In this document: piece after piece, positions 17,239-21,126 of the stretch
Numbering within the stretch: the first letter of the stretch is position 1
Layout of the letters: each line of letters opens with the position of its first letter
NCBI GenBank assembly: GCA_027460605.1
Contig: JAPZAN010000016.1
Location: 1 to 21,126 of the forward strand
From: Candidatus Methanoperedens sp.
GTDB lineage: Archaea; Halobacteriota; Methanosarcinia; Methanosarcinales; Methanoperedenaceae
Length of the DNA: 21,126 bases
Direction: 5' to 3'
The notes under the pieces: generated by a model
What the model was told of the DNA's origin: nothing
What the model saw: the letters and a program-made list of their open reading frames with translations, nothing else
Databases searched by the model: none
Position numbers and translations under genes: made by a program

Positions 17239-17335
17239 GATGCCGTTACGGTATTTTTATTAAATATTCCCGTTACGGGAAATCGATTGCAAAATCCAAT
17301 GATTTTACATCACCAGTAAACTATAAATACTATAG

Positions 17336-17351
17336 TTCGTATATATACGAA
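17336..17351. repeat. 16-bp perfect palindrome
   Basis: TTCGTATATATACGAA is perfectly palindromic, and CTATA/TATAG (17321-17335) lies immediately beside it. The pair sits in the gap between the two sub-clusters of the left array. It may be a dimeric operator or a recombination core. Confidence 0.6.
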
Positions 17352-17354
17352 TTG

Positions 17355-17416
17355 TAGTGGGCAGAAAAAATAACTTTTTTTGCATACCACCACCATAATC
17401 CCCTTTCTGCCCACTA
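17355..17416. repeat. 13-bp perfect inverted repeat with 36-nt loop
   Basis: TAGTGGGCAGAAA (17355-17367) and TTTCTGCCCACTA (17404-17416) are exact reverse complements. The intervening stretch includes a run of T and CCACCACC. It could be a hairpin RNA, a tiny MITE or a terminator for one strand. The GC-rich arms stand out in AT-rich surroundings. Confidence 0.65.
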
Positions 17417-17542
17417 ACATACTCTTAATGATAAACTTGATGCCGTTACGGAAATTCAATAATTATTTACCGTTACGGTATTTACTGAATAAAAAATCCG
17501 TTACGGGATATTTCACCGAACATTCCGTAACGCAATATATAT

Positions 17543-18397
17543 TCACAGCATATCCAGCGGGCTTTTTATCTTCTTTATTTCCTCGCTGGAAACCTGTGTA
17601 TAAATCTGCGTGGTCTGTAAATTCGAATGACCGAGGAGCTTCTGGATTTTCCTGATATCCACGCCGTTTTCAAGCAGGTGCGTGGCGAATGAATGCCGGA
17701 GGGTGTGGACATGCACGGGTTTCTCGATACCGGCACGAGCGGCTGAAATTTTTATCGCATGCTGGATACCTCTGTATGTCATTTTTTTACCATTCACCAA
17801 AAATATGTATCCTTTTCCATTTGAACCGTTTTTTTCCTTGTAGTCGAAAAGATCTTTCTTGAATGTCTCAGAAATAATAAAAATTCTGTCTTTCGAACCT
17901 TTTCCCATACGCACCCACCCTATATTCTCATTTAAATCAAGGTCAGAGTATTTCAGATTGATACATTCTGAAAGTCTCAAACCTGTGGAATAAAGTAGTT
18001 CAATTATAAGCCTATGCTTCATGTTTTCTGTTTTTTCAATAAGGTTCTTTATTTCATTCTGGCTAAGAACTACAGGAAGCTTTTTTGACCTTTTTGGGGT
18101 TTTTATTTGTGATATGCTTTTTCCAAGAATTTCTGTATAAAAGAATTTTAAGGCAGCTTTTATAAGCGCAATCGTAGCACTTGAGACTGAATCATCTGAA
18201 AGTTTGTAAGCAAGAAAAATCTTAATGTCATCTTCTGTGATATCTACTGGTTCTTTTTTTATGTGGTCAACTAACTTCTGATTGTAAAACAAATACATTT
18301 TTACTGTTTGTGGTGAGAAGCCTCTCAACTTCATCTCAGTAGTAAGCTTTCTAAAGCGTTCATCAACTATCATAAACCATTTTACATTATTTTGCAA
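17543..18397 (-). CDS. XerA-type tyrosine recombinase/integrase
   Basis: The 284-aa protein has an N-terminal SAM-like core-binding domain (about 12-95) and a catalytic domain (about 108-280). It has the full active site: Arg 141 (TGLRLSE), Lys in GKGSKDR (165-171), His 231 and Arg 234 (HTLRH), His 257 (LLGHSN) and Tyr 266 (QIYTQV). It could resolve chromosome dimers as archaeal XerA does, or act as an element integrase. Its position next to an HNH gene and between repeat arrays favours the latter. ATG 18373 (MIVDERF) is an equally plausible start and gives 276 residues, close to XerA. It lies 32 nt after the HNH gene on the same strand and is probably co-transcribed. Confidence 0.92.
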   Translation of the reverse strand: MQNNVKWFMIVDERFRKLTTEMKLRGFSPQTVKMYLFYNQKLVDHIKKEPVDITEDDIKIFLAYKLSDDSVSSATIALIKAALKFFYTEILGKSISQIKTPKRSKKLPVVLSQNEIKNLIEKTENMKHRLIIELLYSTGLRLSECINLKYSDLDLNENIGWVRMGKGSKDRIFIISETFKKDLFDYKEKNGSNGKGYIFLVNGKKMTYRGIQHAIKISAARAGIEKPVHVHTLRHSFATHLLENGVDIRKIQKLLGHSNLQTTQIYTQVSSEEIKKIKSPLDML

Positions 18398-18429
18398 ACT
18401 TTAGCTTTGTTGGGAATGAATACCTGCAA

Positions 18430-18771
18430 TCAATTTTTTATTTCTTTATTAAAATCTCTATGATGAATCATAGCATGATGGTTAGGACACAAGCCAACCA
18501 AGTTATTCAATGAGTGATTATCATGTTTTTCATCAATATGGTGAAGTTCAACTATGGAATCAAAACCGCATATACAGCATTTTTCAGTTATTTTTTGGTA
18601 TAAATCGTAGGGAATATTATGATACGCTTCAGCGTTATGTTTTTTGATTTGCTCTATTCGATTTACAGACATATAGCACCCGCTGCATAATCCGTGCGCA
18701 TGATGTATCCTTTTTCTTCCGCATCTGCTGCAGGTTATATAATTCTTTCTGATGTATTTTTTATTGTTCAT
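18430..18771 (-). CDS. HNH endonuclease with N-terminal zinc ribbon
   Basis: The 113-aa protein has two Cys pairs at the N-terminus (CSRCG 14-18 and CSGC 29-32), a basic linker, and an HNH nuclease core with CCIC (65-68), ELHHID (75-80), N90 and LCPNHHAMIH (94-103). Such small free-standing HNH enzymes nick or cut DNA and are common in phages, introns and other mobile DNA. It precedes the recombinase gene in the same operon. A short AGGA stands 4 nt before the ATG. The N-terminal ribbon is probably for DNA contact. Confidence 0.88.
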   Translation of the reverse strand: MNNKKYIRKNYITCSRCGRKRIHHAHGLCSGCYMSVNRIEQIKKHNAEAYHNIPYDLYQKITEKCCICGFDSIVELHHIDEKHDNHSLNNLVGLCPNHHAMIHHRDFNKEIKN

Positions 18772-18778
18772 GTCCTGA

Positions 18779-18808
18779 TTAATACTATTAATTACTTAAT
18801 AGTATTAA
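18779..18808 (-). promoter_or_regulatory. perfect 13-bp inverted repeat upstream of the HNH gene
   Basis: TTAATACTATTAA (18779-18791) and TTAATAGTATTAA (18796-18808) pair exactly across TTAC. The repeat lies 8 nt before the HNH ATG. It could be an operator for autoregulation, or form a hairpin in the leader that hides the ribosome site. Confidence 0.55.
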
Positions 18809-18843
18809 CGTCAAATAGAGATTGTGATTCGATTTAGTCAAAG

Positions 18844-18918
18844 AAAACTGTATATAACAGATATTATATGCAGTTTTTTGCCGGCATATGCATAAAATCA
18901 AAAATATCCATTGATTTT
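18844..18918. repeat. two further inverted repeats in the HNH-dUTPase gap
   Basis: AAAACTGtATATAA (18844-18857) pairs with TTATATgCAGTTTT (18864-18877) with one mismatch. AAAATCAA (18894-18901) pairs with TTGATTTT (18911-18918). On the minus strand GTTATATAC near 18850-18858 could be the TATA box of the HNH-recombinase operon. The gap 18772-19193 holds no gene that I can support. Confidence 0.45.
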
Positions 18919-19012
18919 AATGTTAAATGAAGAAGGTTAAACTACAACCTCATATAGAACGCATGCTATAAATTAAAATAAGGGGTTTGAATAAAAATAA
19001 AATGCAGAATTT

Positions 19013-19101
19013 CCGTAACGGAATTAATTTTGATAATTGCCGTAACGGGATTATTTAATAAATTCACCGTAACGGATTTGATTCTCTAAACTCCGTTACG
19101 G
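19013..19101. repeat. right array: four CCGT(A/T)ACGG near-palindromes
   Basis: Copies start at 19013, 19040, 19067 and 19093, with steps of 27, 27 and 26. The first three have central A (CCGTAACGG) and the last central T, the mirror of the left array (three T, then A at 17443-17533). The spacers are unrelated AT-rich 17-18-mers. The array ends 92 nt before the dUTPase ATG. Confidence 0.85.
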
Positions 19102-19193
19102 ATTTATTAGATTTCCAGTGTTCGGAATTTTGAAAAATTATGAATTTTTTTGATGCAGCAATATTTATTCTCTTATCTTCTAATTGAGTGCTC

Positions 19194-19706
19194 ATGTCTT
19201 TACTATCCCATGAAGAACTGATTTCCCTCGTCAATCAAAAACCGCCGCTTGTTGACCAGATGATAGACCCAGATATCCAGATCCAGCCCAACGGCATCGA
19301 ATTGACGCTGCAGCGCGTGGAAATTCATGAAGTCTCAGGTTCTATCGCTTTTGACAATTCCGAAAGAAAACTCCCACAAACAAGAGCCATGGATTTTGAC
19401 GATGAAGGATGGATTCATCTGCCCAAAGGCAGCTACAAAATAGTATTCAACGAGATAGTGAACATCCCGAAAAACATTGCAGCAATCGCAAAACCGCGCT
19501 CAAGCCTGCTGCGGTGCGGCGCGACAGTGGAAACTGCGGTCTGGGATGCCGGTTACAGCGGCAGAAGCGAGAGCCTGCTCGTTGTTTTCAATGAGAACGG
19601 TTTTAAAATCAAAAAAGATGCACGCGTACTGCAGCTTTTGTTTTTCAGGTTAAGTGAAGAAGTGAGAAAGGGTTATTCAGGAGTTTACCAGAACGAGAAT
19701 GTTTAA
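19194..19706 (+). CDS. archaeal dUTPase / dCTP deaminase family protein
   Basis: This is a trimeric nucleotide-pool enzyme that hydrolyses dUTP (or deaminates dCTP), keeping uracil out of DNA. The 170-aa product shows QPNGIELTL (31-39), SERKLP, PRSSLLRCGATVETAVWDAGYSGR (101-124) and the C-terminal GYSGVYQ lid. It matches the archaeal 'probable dUTP nucleotidohydrolase' group more than bacterial Dcd. ATG 19194 is chosen over GTG 19188: ATATTTATTC (19161-19170) is a TATA box about 25-30 nt upstream, giving a leaderless message. The repeat array at 19013-19101 lies upstream of this promoter. Confidence 0.9.
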   Translation: MSLLSHEELISLVNQKPPLVDQMIDPDIQIQPNGIELTLQRVEIHEVSGSIAFDNSERKLPQTRAMDFDDEGWIHLPKGSYKIVFNEIVNIPKNIAAIAKPRSSLLRCGATVETAVWDAGYSGRSESLLVVFNENGFKIKKDARVLQLLFFRLSEEVRKGYSGVYQNENV

Positions 19707-19713
19707 GATTATA

Positions 19714-19733
19714 TGCGGAGGATGGGATTTGAA
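19714..19733 (-). other. 20-nt tRNA 3'-end-like fragment, candidate attachment site
   Basis: On the minus strand this reads as a T-loop TTCAAAT, half T-stem CCCAT, acceptor strand CCTCCGC and discriminator A, which is exactly the order of a tRNA 3' end. The 5' half of the T-stem and the rest of the tRNA are absent. Such fragments are left where a tyrosine recombinase integrates into a tRNA gene. Chance resemblance is possible at this length. Confidence 0.3.
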
Positions 19734-19777
19734 TAACAAGTTTGGTTCGTCTTTTTTAGGGGAGATTCTCCTGCTAT

Positions 19778-19803
19778 CACTTTTGCCCCCCCGGGCATAA
19801 GTG
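19778..19803. repeat. strong hairpin with C-rich loop
   Basis: CACTTTTGCCC (19778-19788) pairs with GGGCATAAGTG (19793-19803) with a single mismatch, around four C. A smaller GGAGA/TCTCC repeat (19761-19771) precedes it. It may terminate the dUTPase transcript or mark the edge of the decayed mobile region. Confidence 0.5.
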
Positions 19804-19867
19804 TATAAAACATATGATTATCATAGTCATTTAAATATCTTGTCTGCCATATAATCTCATTGGTATT

Positions 19868-20029
19868 ATGGGCGAAGAGACTTATAAATGCCCAAAATGT
19901 GGAAGTCAGGATAGTGTATGGCGAGGTTACAGGTACAATAAATCTGGAAATAAACGGCTAAGAAAATGCAAAAATTGTGGTATAAACTTCACCCCAACGT
20001 TTTTGAATTTTTTAAAAACTTCAAGGTAA
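19868..20029 (+). CDS. 53-aa zinc ribbon, truncated N-terminus of a transposase
   Basis: The short protein carries CPKCGS (8-13) and CKNCG (34-38) in a basic setting (WRGYRYNKSGNKRLRKCKNC), followed by NFTPT. This is the N-terminal zinc ribbon that many archaeal IS transposases carry before their DDE domain. Here it stops after FLNFLKTSR, and no DDE domain follows. The stop lies 3 nt from the broken end of a proline dehydrogenase pseudogene, which fits a truncation junction. A TTTAAATA element near 19831 could be its promoter. A free-standing zinc-ribbon protein is possible but less likely. Confidence 0.6.
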   Translation: MGEETYKCPKCGSQDSVWRGYRYNKSGNKRLRKCKNCGINFTPTFLNFLKTSR

Positions 20030-20031
20030 AT

Positions 20032-20394
20032 TTAAATGGTGTCTTCCGTATAGAGCGAGTTCTCCATATCAATCCAGACAAAGATATTTTTTGATGCTGC
20101 GCTGCTTACAATCTGTTACACATTTGATAAACAAAAGTGTTTTTCAATCTCAAGCCCAAGCTGTGTGAGTTTTATGGATAGGGATGCATTGAGCTTTGAG
20201 TCTTCAATGGCTTTCAGGATTCTCTGGTTTTCTTATATATTCTTTTTTGCAAGAGCTTCGTTCCTGACATGTTCCCCGAGGAAATTGATGATGCCGCCTA
20301 TTCCGGAATTGTTTTCTTTTCTTGTGCGCAAAATGGTGTCATCTAAGGTCTCTCCTACAATCCACTGGCGCACGAACTTGATTAAGAAGCTCAT
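20032..20394 (-). pseudogene. proline dehydrogenase pseudogene, N-terminal fragment
   Basis: From ATG 20394 the frame reads MSFLIKFVRQWIVGETLDD, then GGIINFLGEHV. After a TAA (20233-20235) it continues ILKAIEDSKLNASLSIKLTQLGLEIEKHF. After another TAA (20116-20118) it continues ASKNIFVWIDMENSLYTEDT, ending at a third TAA (20032-20034). All pieces are in one frame and match the start of proline dehydrogenase, the FAD enzyme that oxidises proline to pyrroline-5-carboxylate. About the last two thirds are missing. The three in-frame stops and the abrupt end at the transposase fragment show that it is dead. A longer frame open to 20541 runs through a hairpin and is not coding. Confidence 0.75.
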
Positions 20395-20462
20395 AGCCCC
20401 ATTATGAAAATGAATCTGGTCATACTTAATAGCTGCGATTGGGATATTATCAGAATGAAGCT

Positions 20463-20482
20463 CCCCACAGCAAGCTGTGGGG
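20463..20482. repeat. 9-bp perfect hairpin
   Basis: CCCCACAGC and GCTGTGGGG pair exactly with a 2-nt loop. GC-rich short hairpins of this kind occur at ends of IS200/IS605-type elements and as dispersed REP-like repeats. No tnpA or tnpB is present. The stretch 20395-20728 otherwise holds only the repeats listed next. Confidence 0.55.
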
Positions 20483-20651
20483 TATTCCGATAAAATAATA
20501 GCATCTTTTAAAATTTGATACGATGTTAAAAAAATCAACACAACTGTAAACCAACCTCTAACTCCATGCAGTTAAAGTAAAGTAAGCATGTGCATTTAAC
20601 ATATGCTTTTGCTTGCTATAGTTATTTAAATTGGCATTAATAATATTTAAT

Positions 20652-20722
20652 GGGGCAAAGGGCAGTCTCCTTCAACTATACCCTCGGATATAAATACCTT
20701 TACCCTTTGCCCTTTGCCCTTT
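20652..20722. repeat. CCCTTTG short tandem repeat and 12-bp inverted repeat
   Basis: GGGCAAAGGGCA (20653-20664) is the exact reverse complement of TGCCCTTTGCCC (20708-20719). The right arm lies within almost three CCCTTTG units (20703-20722). The two arms may be inward-facing remnants of the same repeat. Confidence 0.6.
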
Positions 20723-20728
20723 CCTTCA

Positions 20729-20839
20729 GGCAATCTTGCCATCGGGATTAAAACAAACACAATATTGCCGAAATTTGAGCTTGCAAGCGGAGAGCTTGTC
20801 GAAAAAGCGCACAGGCATGGTTTAATGGTGTTCCCGTGA
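20729..20839 (+). pseudogene. gene fragment, perhaps glycerophosphodiester phosphodiesterase
   Basis: The short frame reads GNLAIGIKTNTILP and then SGELVEKAHRHGLMVFP before TGA at 20837. The LVEKAHRHGLMVFP part resembles the C-terminal strand of glycerophosphodiester phosphodiesterases, where a Trp follows; here that codon position is TGA. It has no start, no body and repeats on its left side, so it is a remnant at most. Confidence 0.35.
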
Positions 20840-20952
20840 GCTGAATACGGAAGAAGTGTAGAGTCCTGATATTTTTTCGCTGATTTTTTTCAGCACCCTT
20901 CTTTCTTTCGTTCATTTCTTATTTCACCATCCAAAAGATTTAAAAAAGCGTC

Positions 20953-21126
20953 CTAAGATAGATTCAGTTGCATTTTTCTAACAAAAGCTTCATTTGGCGT
21001 TTTTCCCCATTCAAGTTCCAAAGAACCATGTATTCTATCATTATACCAATCTTTAAATTCATTTGCCGAATTAAATTTATTTCTATGCCTGAGATACTCT
21101 TGAAACCACCTTTCGATCTTGCCATT
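20953..21126 (-). mobile_element. C-terminal end of an rve-type (integrase core) IS transposase, cut by the window edge
   Basis: The 57 visible residues enter from the window edge: NGKIERWFQEYLRHRN, then FKDWYNDRIHGSLELEWGKTPNEAF and VRKMQLNLS before TAG. NGKIERWF, the WYND/IHGSL region and the TPxEAF end are standard for rve transposases of the IS481/IS3-like groups, including the catalytic Glu region (GKIER). The gene runs toward the centre of the window, and its IS end should lie within 20841-20952. A small hairpin GCTGA/TCAGC occurs near 20881-20897. Confidence 0.85.

Larger units (their letters stand above)
17219..17533. repeat. left array: seven CCGT(T/A)ACGG near-palindromes
   Basis: Copies lie at 17219 (first base G), 17243, 17270, 17443, 17470, 17498 and 17525 (centre A, last base C). 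Start-to-start steps are 24, 27, [173], 27, 28 and 27. The spacers are AT-rich and unrelated in sequence. The 9-mer is CCGT/ACGG around one central base; some copies extend to longer palindromes, for example TTCCCGTTACGGGAA at 17267-17281. The last copy ends 10 nt from the recombinase stop codon. Candidate roles are binding sites of a recombinase, replication initiator or repressor. Confidence 0.85.

Noticed and set aside
17219..19101. CRISPR array
   Set aside because: The repeated unit is only 9 bp with 17-19 bp spacers and there are no cas genes. True repeats are about 24-37 bp.
17219..19101. Integron attC/attI sites
   Set aside because: GTTACGG does not fit the GTTRRRY core, there are no gene cassettes, and the recombinase lacks a recognisable IntI-specific insertion.
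19714..19733. Complete tRNA gene
   Set aside because: No matching T-stem, anticodon arm or 5' acceptor strand could be found next to the 3'-end-like bases.
20233..20541. 102-aa gene on the minus strand
   Set aside because: Its first part crosses a GC-rich hairpin and has no family likeness. Only the part from 20394 matches proline dehydrogenase, and that frame is broken further on.

Overview
The window looks like a chromosomal segment of a methanogen-related euryarchaeon (Methanosarcinales, quite possibly a 'Candidatus Methanoperedens'-type organism). The pointers are archaeal-only or archaeal-type genes (ribosomal protein L18a/LX, prefoldin alpha, FtsY, RNase P Rpp21, a GPN-loop GTPase, an archaeal dUTPase), TATA boxes about 25-30 nt before starts, GGAGG/GGTGA ribosome sites mixed with apparently leaderless genes, a UbiA/UbiD pair that fits a prenylated membrane electron carrier, and much insertion-sequence debris. 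The assignment rests on recognising gene families and could not be tested by a search.

Layout. 1-1670: a cluster of three hairpins, then an unrecognised 109-residue protein followed by a radical SAM/SPASM enzyme, with a hairpin between them; this resembles a peptide-modification (RiPP-like) pair. 1773-3493 (minus): the conserved operon rpl18a - pfdA - ftsY, with its promoter. 3569-5014 (minus): a 48-residue zinc-type microprotein followed at 6 nt by an ArsB-like permease. 5293-7497: a B12-binding/radical SAM family gene interrupted by an in-frame TAG and apparently missing its cluster-binding segment, so probably decayed. 7505-7804 (minus): RNase P Rpp21. 7921-11691: a 1256-residue nuclease-STAND NTPase, a probable antiviral gene. 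11802-13483: UbiA prenyltransferase and GPN GTPase, divergent. 13524-15448 (minus): two overlapping membrane-protein genes, one a 7TM-DUF3795-like-DUF835-like fusion. 15506-17205 (minus): a small CxxC/HxxC protein overlapping a UbiD decarboxylase.

17206-19193 is the most unusual part. A two-gene unit (HNH endonuclease, then XerA-type tyrosine recombinase) is bracketed by eleven copies of the near-palindrome CCGT(T/A)ACGG. Within the clusters they lie almost exactly 27 bp apart, separated by unique AT-rich spacers. The copies left of the recombinase mostly carry a T at the centre and those on the right mostly an A. Further perfect inverted repeats lie beside them. One copy falls between the TATA box and start of the ubiD operon, and another group sits just upstream of the dUTPase gene. 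They could be recombinase or replication sites of a small mobile unit, or operators.

19194-21126: the dUTPase gene, a 20-nt piece resembling a tRNA 3' end, then a graveyard: an isolated transposase-type zinc ribbon abutting a proline dehydrogenase pseudogene with three in-frame stops, strong hairpins, CCCTTTG repeats, a possible phosphodiesterase fragment and the C-terminal end of an rve-type transposase running off the window.
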